Shown: positions 1 through 6,702, numbered from the stretch's first letter. The stretch: DNA of 12,558 bases from Scatosoma sp002474405 (GCA_937892545.1 CALAFO010000069.1:1-12558); one strand, 5' to 3'. Translations and numbers: made by a program. Notes: generated by a model from the letters alone, not told the origin.

Positions 1-771
1 CACGCCGCCGGGTACGGGCGAAATCGCGCCTGCTTTTTTGCTTACGTTCTCGAAATCCACGTCGCCGCACAGCTTTCCGTTTTCGTCGCGGTTGATTCCC
101 ACGTCGATTACCGTCGCGCCGTCCTTCACCATGTCTGCCGTTACAAATTTTTTCTTGCCGATCGCGGCGATTAAAATATCCGCTTCGCGGCAGATTTCTT
201 TCAGATTCTGCGTTTTGCTGTGGCAAACCGTTACGGTGGCGTCCGCATTCAGCAAAAGCATCGCCATCGGTCTGCCCACCGTGTTGCTTCTTCCTATCAC
301 CACGGCGCGCTTTCCGCAAATTTCCGTGCCGGCGCTTTCCAGCATTTTCATCACGCCGAGCGGAGTGCACGCCGCGATTCCGCCCCGATTCATGGCAAGT
401 TTTCCTACGTTTTCTTCGCTGAATCCGTCCACGTCCTTTTCCACGGGAATCTTTTTCAGCGCCGCGCGTTCGTCCAGTTCTGCAGGCAACGGCAGCTGTA
501 ACAAAATGCCGTTTATGCTTTCGTCGTCCGCAAGTTCCGTAAGAGTCGTTTCCAGCTCTTCCTGCGTGCAATTTTCCGGAAGAATACGCGAAACCGAACG
601 CACGCCGACTTCGGCGCAGGCTTTCACTTTGTTTCTCACGTATACCTGCGACGCGGGATTTTCACCCGCAATCACCACCGCCAGAGTGATCGGCTCGCCG
701 AAATTTTCTATCTGTTCTTTCAATTCCGCCCGCAGTTTTGCCGCAAGCGCTTTTCCGTCAATGATTTTCAT
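1..771 (-). CDS. folD: FolD, bifunctional methylenetetrahydrofolate dehydrogenase/cyclohydrolase (C-terminus cut by window edge)
   Basis: Interconverts 5,10-methylene-THF, methenyl-THF and 10-formyl-THF in cytosolic one-carbon metabolism. I translated the minus strand from the ATG at 771; 257 codons are visible with no stop before the edge. The family is usually about 280-285 residues, so roughly the last 25 are missing. Recognisable motifs are the N-terminal IDGKALA, the catalytic block YVRNKVKAC (the Tyr and the first Lys correspond to the E. coli active-site pair), LQLPLP, KDVDGF with the conserved Asp, the NADP-binding stretch VVIGRSNTVGRP, and the closing PVPGGV at the edge. It is last in the yqhY-nusB-folD run, as in Bacillus. 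The start is uncertain: ATG 771 fits homology but has no Shine-Dalgarno (SD) sequence, whereas an in-frame ATG at 837 has AAGGA 7 nt upstream and would add 22 residues. Family assignment is secure; the start is not. Confidence 0.93.
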   Translation of the reverse strand, partial: MKIIDGKALAAKLRAELKEQIENFGEPITLAVVIAGENPASQVYVRNKVKACAEVGVRSVSRILPENCTQEELETTLTELADDESINGILLQLPLPAELDERAALKKIPVEKDVDGFSEENVGKLAMNRGGIAACTPLGVMKMLESAGTEICGKRAVVIGRSNTVGRPMAMLLLNADATVTVCHSKTQNLKEICREADILIAAIGKKKFVTADMVKDGATVIDVGINRDENGKLCGDVDFENVSKKAGAISPVPGGV

Positions 772-844
772 TTGATTGTTCTGCCCGAATATTTGCTCGT
801 TCCGCCCGAAAAATCGCGCGAATCCGTAAAGATTCATTCAAAAT

Positions 845-849
845 TCCTT
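845..849 (-). promoter_or_regulatory. Shine-Dalgarno that favours an upstream folD start
   Basis: AAGGA on the minus strand lies 7 nt before an ATG at 835-837, in frame with folD. The homology-based ATG at 771 has only GGGCAG-type sequence upstream. If used, this site gives a 22-residue extension beginning MNLYGFARFF and leaves 17 nt after the nusB stop. Confidence 0.5.
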
Positions 850-854
850 GTCGT

Positions 855-1268
855 TCAGTTCGCTTTTTTATTGATGATACCCGATAACACGCCGTTTACG
901 AAATCGGCGGCGGTATCGCCCGAATACTTTTTCGCAAGATTCGTTGCTTCCGCAACCGAAACCACGGGAGGAATTTCCTTGTCGTCGAAATATAAAATTT
1001 CCGCCACGGCAAGCATCAGAACGCACTTATCCAAAGGATAAATACGGTTTTCGAGATAGTGATGCGAAGCCGCCTCTATCGTGGAAATAATTTCCGGGCG
1101 ATGTTCGCTCACCGCGTTTAACAGCGCGTCCGCAAATTCCAGTTCTTCTTTTTTTTCGATATTGAACTTCTTATAAACTCTGTTGATAAATTCTCTCGTG
1201 CAGCCTTCCTCGTTGAATTGCTCGGCAAACAGCACGCACATCGCCGCTTCGCGACAGTCGTTTCTCAT
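855..1268 (-). CDS. nusB: NusB, transcription antitermination factor
   Basis: 137 residues, the normal size for NusB. It is the all-helical cytosolic protein that binds boxA RNA with S10 (NusE) in rRNA and other antitermination complexes. Family features visible are the N-terminal Arg with A..LF (residues 2-14), the central YLENRIYPLDKCVLMLAVAEI block (about 71-91), IPPVVSVAEATNLAKKY (99-115) and the C-terminal ADFVNGVLSGI (121-131), a strong match to the usual FVNGVLD signature. The ATG at 1268 has AGAGG 5 nt upstream. The gene begins 30 nt after the yqhY stop and has no promoter of its own that I can see, so it is probably co-transcribed. The yqhY-nusB-folD order matches B. subtilis and supports the call. 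Confidence 0.95.
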   Translation of the reverse strand: MRNDCREAAMCVLFAEQFNEEGCTREFINRVYKKFNIEKKEELEFADALLNAVSEHRPEIISTIEAASHHYLENRIYPLDKCVLMLAVAEILYFDDKEIPPVVSVAEATNLAKKYSGDTAADFVNGVLSGIINKKAN

Positions 1269-1298
1269 AAATACCTCTGTAAAATTTTTTCTTCCGTT

Positions 1299-1700
1299 TT
1301 AATTCTGTGCCGCCCGTTCTTCCGCCGGCGCCGTGTTTTCCGCCGCGTCCGCGCTCTTCGGCTCCGCCTTCACGGGCAATTCGTCAAACACTACGTCTTG
1401 AATATGCACGTCCACTTTCTTTACGGTGTAACGCGTCATCGTTTCCACGTTCTGTTTAATGGATTGCTGAATCCGATAAGCAAGTTCGGGCACGTTATGT
1501 CCGTAATGCACGCTGACGGAAACGTCTGCATAAACGCCGTCTTTTTCGGGAAACAGAGAAATTCCTCTGCGCTTCCCGGAAACCAGCCGCACGCCCTCCA
1601 CTTCGTTGATGGCAAGCGCAACGATGCCGTTGATGATTCCGGCATTATATACAACCTTTCCTTTGCCTTCGCCTTTTGCTCCGAATTTATAATTAGACAT
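1299..1700 (-). CDS. yqhY: Asp23/Gls24 family envelope-stress protein, YqhY-like
   Basis: 133 residues. Residues 14-108 carry the Asp23/Gls24 (DUF322) fold signature: GKVVYNAGIINGIVALAINEVEGV, then a beta-rich segment with YADVSVSVHYGHNVPELAYRIQ, and the closing VKKVDVHIQDVVF. Residues 109-133 form a Lys/Glu/Ala-rich tail that looks disordered. No membrane segment is visible. Its place directly before nusB and folD matches yqhY of B. subtilis, where the product is linked to control of acetyl-CoA carboxylase; that functional link is recalled knowledge and not seen here. The ATG at 1700 has GGGAG 10 nt upstream, a rather long spacing. The gene has its own sigma-A-type promoter, whose −10 lies inside a 16-bp inverted repeat. 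The related paralogue groups (Asp23, Gls24, AmaP partner) cannot be told apart from sequence alone; context favours YqhY. Confidence 0.88.
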   Translation of the reverse strand: MSNYKFGAKGEGKGKVVYNAGIINGIVALAINEVEGVRLVSGKRRGISLFPEKDGVYADVSVSVHYGHNVPELAYRIQQSIKQNVETMTRYTVKKVDVHIQDVVFDELPVKAEPKSADAAENTAPAEERAAQN

Positions 1701-1706
1701 TGCAAA

Positions 1707-1761
1707 AAATCTCCCGAATAATTGTTTACGCTAATATTATAGCACATTATTCGGAAGATTT
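1707..1761. repeat. 16-bp inverted repeat embracing the yqhY promoter (operator candidate)
   Basis: The arm at 1707-1722 (aaatctcccgaataat) and the arm at 1746-1761 (attattcggaagattt) are reverse complements at 15 of 16 positions, separated by 23 nt. On the minus strand the promoter-distal arm covers the yqhY ribosome-binding site, the loop holds the −10 hexamer, and the promoter-proximal arm lies in the −35/−10 spacer. With transcription starting near 1729 only one arm would be in the mRNA, so this looks like a DNA-level dyad and not an RNA hairpin. The function as an operator is inference. Confidence 0.6.
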
Positions 1762-1764
1762 CTA
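1736..1764 (-). promoter_or_regulatory. Sigma-A-type promoter for yqhY-nusB-folD
   Basis: On the minus strand a perfect TATAAT sits at 1736-1741, preceded by TGC (extended −10, TGnTATAAT). A weaker −35, TAGAAA (4 of 6), lies at 1759-1764 with a 17-nt spacer. The predicted start near 1729 gives a leader of about 28 nt before the yqhY ATG. It separates the housekeeping genes from the upstream sporulation operon. Confidence 0.75.
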
Positions 1765-1872
1765 CTGTTTTAACGCAAATTGTTTGCCTAAGTTTGCTTC
1801 TTTTTTTATTTTTTATTCGTTTATAACCGTTCTTTCACCCGCAGCGCGGCAAAAAACGTATATTTATTCGTT

Positions 1873-2373
1873 TCAGTTCGCCGAATTGATGGGTACGATG
1901 CGAATCTTTTCTGGCGAAATGCCCGTTTCGTTTTTCAGCGTGGTGTAAATGGAAAGCGCGGAATCGTAGGTAAGTTCCGGCGTATCGATAAATACGTTCA
2001 CGCTGTCGAAATCGCTCGATACCGTTACCACGGCGTCGGAAAAGCCGATTGCTTTCACCATCGTTTCCACCACAAGTTCTTTTTCCATCGCCGCAACGAT
2101 TTCCATTTTCATCTTCGTGGCTTCTTCATACTTCGCGTCACCCGGCTGATACAGCGCGATCACGCCGTCGAGCTGCGTAAGTTCTTCATTTCTCGTCGTC
2201 GTCCGTTCGGAACGGTATGCGGCAAAATAATTCGCCGCCGTTACGGGTTCGTTCGCATTTACGTTCGCGCTTGTATCGGCAAGCACGAAATTGAACACCG
2301 CCGTTACCGCAAGCAACAGCACAAGCGCCGACATCACGATGATTTTCTTTTTGTTAGAGAGAGTTTTTGCCAT
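1873..2373 (-). CDS. spoIIIAH: SpoIIIAH, stage III sporulation channel protein
   Basis: 166 residues. A short basic N-terminus (NKKK, 7-10) precedes one membrane helix (about 11-32), then an extracytoplasmic region. The NYFAAYRSERTTTRNEEL stretch (48-65) and the domain ending with DAVVTVSSDFDSVNVFI (113-129) and TLKNETGISPEKIRIVP (145-161) fit the YscJ/FliF-like ring domain of SpoIIIAH. In B. subtilis this domain docks onto forespore SpoIIQ across the intermembrane space to make the feeding channel. The Bacillus protein is about 218 residues, so this version is compact, mostly through a shorter linker. The ATG at 2373 has AAGGAG 9 nt upstream. It is last in the operon, 67 nt after spoIIIAG. 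No convincing terminator follows it. Confidence 0.9.
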   Translation of the reverse strand: MAKTLSNKKKIIVMSALVLLLAVTAVFNFVLADTSANVNANEPVTAANYFAAYRSERTTTRNEELTQLDGVIALYQPGDAKYEEATKMKMEIVAAMEKELVVETMVKAIGFSDAVVTVSSDFDSVNVFIDTPELTYDSALSIYTTLKNETGISPEKIRIVPINSAN

Positions 2374-2440
2374 AAGTGTTTTCTCCTTTTACTTTTTTAT
2401 TTTTTATCTGATTTAAACCGCCGAAAGCGTAAATGCCGCT

Positions 2441-2827
2441 TTATTTGCTTTTCGGATAGATTTTAACGTTTTTTTCGTCTACGCCCAGCGCCGCCGAAAC
2501 CGCTTCGCGGATGTTGGAATTGACAAGAATGTTTTTCGCTCCGTCGCATACCACCGCCACGCTCAGAACGCCGTTTTCGTCCTCGCAGATTCTCACCTCG
2601 GCTGTTCCTACGCCGTCCATTTCCGATAAAAACGCGGCGAGGCTTTTTTCTTTTTCGCTTGCCGAATCCGTCGCCGCCGCGCTTGTGCCAGCATTGCCCG
2701 CAGAAAAGCGGGAAGCGGACGAGGGGGTATAAAAAATCTTCCACACCGCAAACACGAGAAGAAGCGCCAGACAGGAAACCAGCAGCACGTCGCGCAGCTT
2801 TTCTTTCGTGAATTTCGTTTTTTTCAT
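2441..2827 (-). CDS. spoIIIAG: SpoIIIAG-like stage III sporulation ring protein (short form)
   Basis: 128 residues: a basic cytoplasmic tip, one membrane helix (about 12-31), a Ser/Ala-rich linker (35-58) and a small ring-building-motif domain. The segment LAAFLSEMDGVGTAEVRI (63-80), then LSVAVVCDGAKNILVNSNIREAVSAALGV (88-116) and KNVKIYP (119-125) match the SpoIIIAG core. In Bacillus SpoIIIAG forms a large ring on the mother-cell side of the engulfment membrane. Bacillus SpoIIIAG is about 229 residues and carries a long insert between the two parts of the ring motif; here that insert is reduced to a few residues (CEDENG, 81-86). ATG 2827 has a strong AAGGAGGG SD. It lies 29 nt after spoIIIAF. 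Identity rests on position plus the core motif, so it is slightly less secure than AH. Confidence 0.85.
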   Translation of the reverse strand: MKKTKFTKEKLRDVLLVSCLALLLVFAVWKIFYTPSSASRFSAGNAGTSAAATDSASEKEKSLAAFLSEMDGVGTAEVRICEDENGVLSVAVVCDGAKNILVNSNIREAVSAALGVDEKNVKIYPKSK

Positions 2828-2856
2828 GCGATTTGCGCCCTCCTTGTCGTTTCTTT

Positions 2857-3369
2857 TCAGCTGCTTTCCCCGTCGTTTTTCTTCGCCTGTTTTTCCGTGC
2901 CGAAAGTTACCGTTGTTCCGTATTTTTCGCCGAGTTCTCGTTCGATTTTTTCCCGCACGCTTTTCTCCGCCGGCGCAGACGTTTCAATAAAGATGCCGAG
3001 AATTCCGATGCGCCCGTCCTCATCCGTCTGCCACGAAAGCGTTACGCTTGCCGTCAGTCCGTACTCATCGGAAAGCACCGCTTCGATTGCTTTTTCCGTT
3101 TCGGCGATTCTCAGTTCACTGCAATATTTTATGAAATCCTCATCGGCGGTTATAACCGTTTCGTCAAAAATATTTTTGTCGTAAATCGTCGGTTCTTCGC
3201 CTTTTCCCGATAAAACGAAATATTTTGCGATCGGTTCGGCGATGACGATCAGGCAAACCAGCTTCACCGCCGTTTTTACCACGCCTGAAATTTTTCCCTC
3301 CGGCGCGATTGCCGTAAGAATCGCCGCGATGATTACCGTACCGGATACGACGAATAAATATTCGCTCAT
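2857..3369 (-). CDS. spoIIIAF: SpoIIIAF, stage III sporulation membrane protein
   Basis: 170 residues. Two N-terminal membrane helices (about 4-22 and 29-48) are followed by a soluble domain that contains a helix (about 76-101) and beta strands (LTASVTLSWQTDEDGRIGILGIFI, 105-128). This matches SpoIIIAF, which has two membrane spans and a small ring-motif-like domain on the other side. Bacillus SpoIIIAF is about 206 residues. The start ATG 3369 overlaps the spoIIIAE stop in an ATGA, so translation is probably coupled. The reading frame stays open upstream to 3807, but that part is arginine-rich and antisense-like in composition and overlaps the conserved 3' half of spoIIIAE in another frame, so I do not take it as coding. 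The C-terminus is charged (QAKKNDGESS). Confidence 0.9.
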   Translation of the reverse strand: MSEYLFVVSGTVIIAAILTAIAPEGKISGVVKTAVKLVCLIVIAEPIAKYFVLSGKGEEPTIYDKNIFDETVITADEDFIKYCSELRIAETEKAIEAVLSDEYGLTASVTLSWQTDEDGRIGILGIFIETSAPAEKSVREKIERELGEKYGTTVTFGTEKQAKKNDGESS

Positions 3370-4607
3370 ATCGTCGCCTCCGAACAGCACACGCAAAGCA
3401 GCAGCATCACGAAATACATGAACGCCGTCATCAGAACGCCGGCAAGGCAATAATTCGCGTTGTCGGCGGTTTCGCCGAGAAAATCGGAAATGCGCTGATC
3501 TCCGAGCGGCTGCGTAACGGCGGCGGTGAATTTTAAAAGCACGTTTACCGCAATCAGCATCGCCAGCGGCTTTAAAAGCACGGCAAGAAGCAACAACATG
3601 CCGAGATACCCTACCGAGTTTTTGATTAAAGCGCTGCCCGCCAGCGCTAAGTCGAATCCGCCCGATAAAAATCCGCCCACAATCGGCACACCCGCGCCGA
3701 TGGCGTACTTTGCCGCCCTTCTCGCCGCATTGTCGTACGCCGCCGCGCCGAGTCCCTGCGCAGTAAAAAAGATGCCGAACACCGAAATCATAATTCCGAT
3801 CAGCCATTTATAAACGCTTTTGAAAAACGCTCCGAAGCGATTGATTTTTAATTGCGGCGATAAATTTCCTGCTACGGAAAAAGCGGCAATCGCCACGGAT
3901 GCGGGAAATAAAACGCGCCTCACAAGCGAAACCGCGCCCGTGGCAACAAATGCTGCGGCAGGCGTATAAACCGCCGCGGTCGCGGTTTTTCCGCTGACGC
4001 TCATCAAGGTGAGCAGTACGGGAAATATCAGCTGAATCTGCTTTTCAACCGAATCGAGCGCGCTTTTCGCCGCCGTAAAACATGCGGTTACCGTTGTCAG
4101 AACAGGCAGCAGCACGGCGGAAAAAGTAACGAGAAAAGTAACGTTTTCGGTAGATTGCGCCCCGGAAGAGCTTCGGATTGCCGTAAAAACGCCGCCGAGC
4201 AACGCCACCGCGCCCATCGTGGCGAACACGGGAAGCATTTCTTGGATGTCTTTGAAAAATACGGATTTCAGTTGCGTGAAAAAATCGCCGTAAGCTATTT
4301 CGTCGCCGCCGATATAGGAAATCAGCCGTTCGGCAATGCTTTTATCGTCAAACCCGCCGAGTCCGTTCAGATATTGCTGTAAACCCTCCAGATCCAGCTT
4401 GCCGATTTGTTCGTAAATGCTTTCGTTCAGCGCGTCTTTTCCGCTTCTGTCGTCTGCGCCCGCTTCTCCGTTTCCCCGGACGGTCTGCCCCGCAGGCAAC
4501 AGCCACAACAGAAAAAACAAAGAAAAAACAAGCAGCGCGCCGCATAATATCTTCTTTTTCCGATAGCGGTTTTTCTTTTGATTGAAAAGCAGATTCAACC
4601 CGATCAT
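3366..4607 (-). CDS. spoIIIAE: SpoIIIAE, polytopic stage III sporulation membrane protein
   Basis: 413 residues, close to the Bacillus length of about 400. The N-terminus looks like a signal peptide: a basic stretch KKNRYRKKK (11-19), a hydrophobic core (20-37), then LLPAGQ. A soluble segment (about 45-115) follows, then a series of membrane helices to the end. Family-typical stretches are ENVTFLVTFSAVLLPVLTTVTA, IFPVLLTLMSVSGKTATAAVYTP, the KWLIGIMISVFGIFFTAQGL block, KYAIGAGVPIVGGFLSGGFD, and the final ISDFLGETADNANYC. It is the large integral membrane component of the SpoIIIA apparatus in the engulfing mother-cell membrane. The ATG at 4607 overlaps the spoIIIAD stop by an ATGA, and its own stop overlaps the spoIIIAF start the same way, giving a tightly coupled AD-AE-AF block. 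Confidence 0.96.
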   Translation of the reverse strand: MIGLNLLFNQKKNRYRKKKILCGALLVFSLFFLLWLLPAGQTVRGNGEAGADDRSGKDALNESIYEQIGKLDLEGLQQYLNGLGGFDDKSIAERLISYIGGDEIAYGDFFTQLKSVFFKDIQEMLPVFATMGAVALLGGVFTAIRSSSGAQSTENVTFLVTFSAVLLPVLTTVTACFTAAKSALDSVEKQIQLIFPVLLTLMSVSGKTATAAVYTPAAAFVATGAVSLVRRVLFPASVAIAAFSVAGNLSPQLKINRFGAFFKSVYKWLIGIMISVFGIFFTAQGLGAAAYDNAARRAAKYAIGAGVPIVGGFLSGGFDLALAGSALIKNSVGYLGMLLLLAVLLKPLAMLIAVNVLLKFTAAVTQPLGDQRISDFLGETADNANYCLAGVLMTAFMYFVMLLLCVCCSEATI

Positions 4608-4996
4608 ATCAGCCCCAGAAACGCATTCAGCACCGTAAGCACGCGAAAAATCAAAGGAAGCGATACGGCTACAATCGTAAGTTTTCCGCCGAGTACGATT
4701 TTATCGGCAACGCCCGGCGCGCCGAAGTCTTGCAGAATTCCCGCGGCAAATTCCGTAAGATAGCCGATTCCGACGATTTTCAGAAGTATTTTCACCAGAC
4801 CGTTTTCCACTCCCGTCAGCTTCGAGACGGAATCAAGTGCGCCGATCGTCTGTTCCAGAAGCGTTGCGGAAAGCATCAGTACGATGATAACGCCCGCAAT
4901 CGTTACGGCAAAAGCAAGTTCCGGCTTCGTCTGCTTTAATAAAATAGCCGAAATTGCCGTTACGAATCCTACGCCGACGATTTTAAAAATTTCCAT
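4604..4996 (-). CDS. spoIIIAD: SpoIIIAD, small integral membrane sporulation protein
   Basis: 130 residues, the usual size (about 133). It begins MEIFKIVGVGFVTAISAILL and is followed by KQTKPELAFAVTIAGVIIVL, both highly typical of SpoIIIAD. Membrane helices lie at about 3-21, 28-48, 67-90 (partly amphipathic) and 104-127. Function: membrane component of the SpoIIIA complex required for late sigma-G activity in the forespore. ATG 4996 is chosen because it matches the family start and has GGGAG 6 nt upstream. The frame is open further upstream, but no start codon with an SD occurs there. The gap to spoIIIAC is 95 nt, wider than the rest of the operon. Confidence 0.95.
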   Translation of the reverse strand: MEIFKIVGVGFVTAISAILLKQTKPELAFAVTIAGVIIVLMLSATLLEQTIGALDSVSKLTGVENGLVKILLKIVGIGYLTEFAAGILQDFGAPGVADKIVLGGKLTIVAVSLPLIFRVLTVLNAFLGLI

Positions 4997-5091
4997 TTTT
5001 TCTCCCGTGCTCCCCTCATTACTCTGCCACGCATAATTATTGTGTCTGTCATAATAGTTTTCGCCGCTCCGTTCAATCGCCTGCACCGCCG

Positions 5092-5289
5092 CTATGTCAA
5101 ATCGAAAATCCGTCTGATTTCTTCGAATAAATCGCCTATCATGCTCACCGCTACGGTAAGAACGATTACAAGCCCCACAATGCTGACCACCGTGGCTACG
5201 TCGTCTCTGTCCGATTTCTTTAAAATCTGACAAATCACGGTTACGATGATGCCTATGGCGGCTATTTTAAACAAAATCGAAATATCCAT
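5092..5289 (-). CDS. spoIIIAC: SpoIIIAC, small integral membrane sporulation protein
   Basis: 65 residues, in line with the 64-68 typical of the family. It starts MDISILFKIAAIGIIVTVICQILKK, a hallmark SpoIIIAC N-terminus, and carries two membrane helices (about 5-23 and 33-52) joined by a charged loop KKSDRDD (24-30). The C-terminus FEEIRRIF is amphipathic. The ATG at 5289 has GGAG about 8 nt upstream; a TTG 15 nt further up is in frame but lacks family support. It starts 28 nt after the spoIIIAB stop. Role: part of the SpoIIIA membrane assembly. Confidence 0.95.
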   Translation of the reverse strand: MDISILFKIAAIGIIVTVICQILKKSDRDDVATVVSIVGLVIVLTVAVSMIGDLFEEIRRIFDLT

Positions 5290-5317
5290 TTCCGCTCTCC
5301 GCAACGCCCGAAAATTA

Positions 5318-5803
5318 TTAAAGCAGCAAAATAAGCAGCGTAAGCCCCAGCAAAACGCCCATTTTTACATACAAATCGCAATATCTCGCGCAATCTTTCT
5401 CCGCGCTTTCCGTACGAGCGGCAATGGTTTTTTCCGCTGCCGTGAAATAGCCCTTCTGCCCTTCCGAATCTCCTCTGCCAAGTGCCGAAAAGTAATCCGT
5501 AAGAAAAAGCTTTTCGTCCTCGCTTAAAAAATCGGGAGCTTCAAACGATTCCAGCGCCGTATCTCCGCTTTTCAATGCATTTAAAAATCCGTGCACGGTG
5601 GTTTCGAAGGCCCCGGAAAGCGGTTGTTTTTCCAGCCAGATTTCCAGCGGTCGTCTCGAAAAAGAAATTTCGCTTAAAAAACCGCGGTTAAAAGCGTAAT
5701 ATTGCTTATAAAATTCTTTTCGAACCCGATATTTTTTTGTCAGCATGTATCCGCAAAAGCCGCAAAATATCACCAGCGCGATTCCCGTAATCAGTTTCGC
5801 CAC
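5318..5803 (-). CDS. spoIIIAB: SpoIIIAB, stage III sporulation membrane protein
   Basis: 161 residues (Bacillus about 171). The layout is a membrane helix at each end (about 4-21 and 146-161) around a helical cytosolic domain, as in SpoIIIAB, which is distantly related to type II secretion GspF proteins. Family features seen are the N-terminal MAKLITGIALVIFCGFCGY, an arginine-containing first helical segment with FLSEISFSRRPL (42-53), GRGDSEGQKGYF (109-120, the conserved GxGDSxxQ) and the closing YVKMGVLLGLTLLILLL. Translation starts with GTG at 5803, supported by GGAGG 8 nt upstream. It begins 44 nt after spoIIIAA. Confidence 0.93.
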   Translation of the reverse strand: MAKLITGIALVIFCGFCGYMLTKKYRVRKEFYKQYYAFNRGFLSEISFSRRPLEIWLEKQPLSGAFETTVHGFLNALKSGDTALESFEAPDFLSEDEKLFLTDYFSALGRGDSEGQKGYFTAAEKTIAARTESAEKDCARYCDLYVKMGVLLGLTLLILLL

Positions 5804-5847
5804 TCTGTTTTCCTCCGGTGCAGTTCTTATTCCTTCCGTTAAAAGAA

Positions 5848-6702
5848 TCAGCCGATTTTAAAAAGATTCTTATCGTACAGCCCTTCGATGTTCCCGATTC
5901 CCTCGTCGGATAGCGCCGCGTATACGTCGAATACCCCGCGGAACGATTCCGGAAGCGCCGAAACGCCGTTATAATGCGCCGTTGCCGCCACGTACGCTCC
6001 GCCGCGAATCGCCCGCTTCACCTCTTCGCAGTCCGCCTCGGAAAGTTCGTCCGTAATAATCACATCCGGTCGCAACGCCCGCAAAGCCATATCAAACGCC
6101 TGCTTTTTATCTACGAACGAAAGCACGTCGGCATTCGGTAATAAGCCGCAGGAGGCAATTTCGCCCCGTTCGTCGCACACAAGCACGTTGCAGCTCGTCC
6201 GTCCGGCGATTTTTTCCGCAAGGTCGCGCAAAATCGTGGTTTTCCCCCTTCCGGGCGCAGAAAAAATCAGAACGTTTTTTAAGCCTTTTTTCATCGTCGC
6301 CTCGTAAATTTTCGTCGCCGCGCCCGGCACCCGATGCGGAATCCGCACGCAAATCGAAGTCGCGCGTTTCAAAGCAAGCACCTTTCCGTTTTCGAATACG
6401 TATTCTCCCGCGATGCCCACGCGCACGCCGCCGGAAGCCGTTACGAATCCGCGCCGCAGCTGCTCTTCCACGGAATACACGGAGTAATTCCCCGCGCCGT
6501 AAATCATATCGGCAATCTCCCGTTCGCCGTACACGAAAGCGTTTTTGCTTTCCGCAACCGCACCGTTTTCGCCGAAATATGCGTATTTTCCGCGTACGCA
6601 CGCCGTTACGGCGCAATCCGCGCGCACCCTGAGTTCGTATACGTTTTCAATGCCCGTCCGCTTTACGGCGTCTCGCAGGGCAACAGGTAAAAATTCAAGC
6701 AT
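5848..6702 (-). CDS. spoIIIAA: SpoIIIAA, secretion-type ATPase of the SpoIIIA complex
   Basis: 284 residues. A cytosolic P-loop ATPase related to type II/IV secretion motor ATPases, thought to power the SpoIIIA channel. The N-terminal domain holds YELRVRADCAV (22-32), the ELRxR signature. The ATPase domain shows Walker A SAPGRGKTTILRDL (148-161), CDERGEIA (176-183), Walker B DVIITDEL (213-220) and the TAHY sensor-like segment (241-244). The first P-loop position is Ser, not Gly, but the catalytic GKTT is intact. The start at ATG 6702 agrees with the family (MLEFLP...), yet no SD precedes it; instead a −10-like CATATAAT ends 6 nt upstream. In-frame TTG codons at 6744 and 6750 also lack an SD and would add hydrophobic residues foreign to the family. 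It opens the spoIIIAA-AH operon. Confidence 0.94.
   Translation of the reverse strand: MLEFLPVALRDAVKRTGIENVYELRVRADCAVTACVRGKYAYFGENGAVAESKNAFVYGEREIADMIYGAGNYSVYSVEEQLRRGFVTASGGVRVGIAGEYVFENGKVLALKRATSICVRIPHRVPGAATKIYEATMKKGLKNVLIFSAPGRGKTTILRDLAEKIAGRTSCNVLVCDERGEIASCGLLPNADVLSFVDKKQAFDMALRALRPDVIITDELSEADCEEVKRAIRGGAYVAATAHYNGVSALPESFRGVFDVYAALSDEGIGNIEGLYDKNLFKIG

Noticed and set aside
38..775. Plus-strand open frame opposite folD
   Set aside because: Ser/Phe-rich composition typical of the complement of this codon usage; the minus strand encodes a recognisable FolD.
1765..1872. Possible terminator after spoIIIAH
   Set aside because: Only a 4-bp CCGC/GCGG stem without a following T-run and a 5-bp GCAAA/TTTGC stem are visible; neither is convincing.
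3370..3807. Upstream extension of the spoIIIAF frame to give a 316-residue protein
   Set aside because: It overlaps conserved spoIIIAE coding sequence in another frame, has shadow-like composition, and the ATGA-coupled start at 3369 matches the family.
4997..5233. Upstream extension of the spoIIIAD frame to give a 209-residue protein
   Set aside because: Most of it overlaps spoIIIAC in another frame, there is no SD-supported start, and SpoIIIAD homologues begin at MEIFKIV.
6239..6262. Serine in place of the first glycine of the SpoIIIAA Walker A motif
   Set aside because: GKTT and Walker B are intact, and SpoIIIAA homologues are recalled to carry SPPxxGKTT forms, so I do not read it as a defect.
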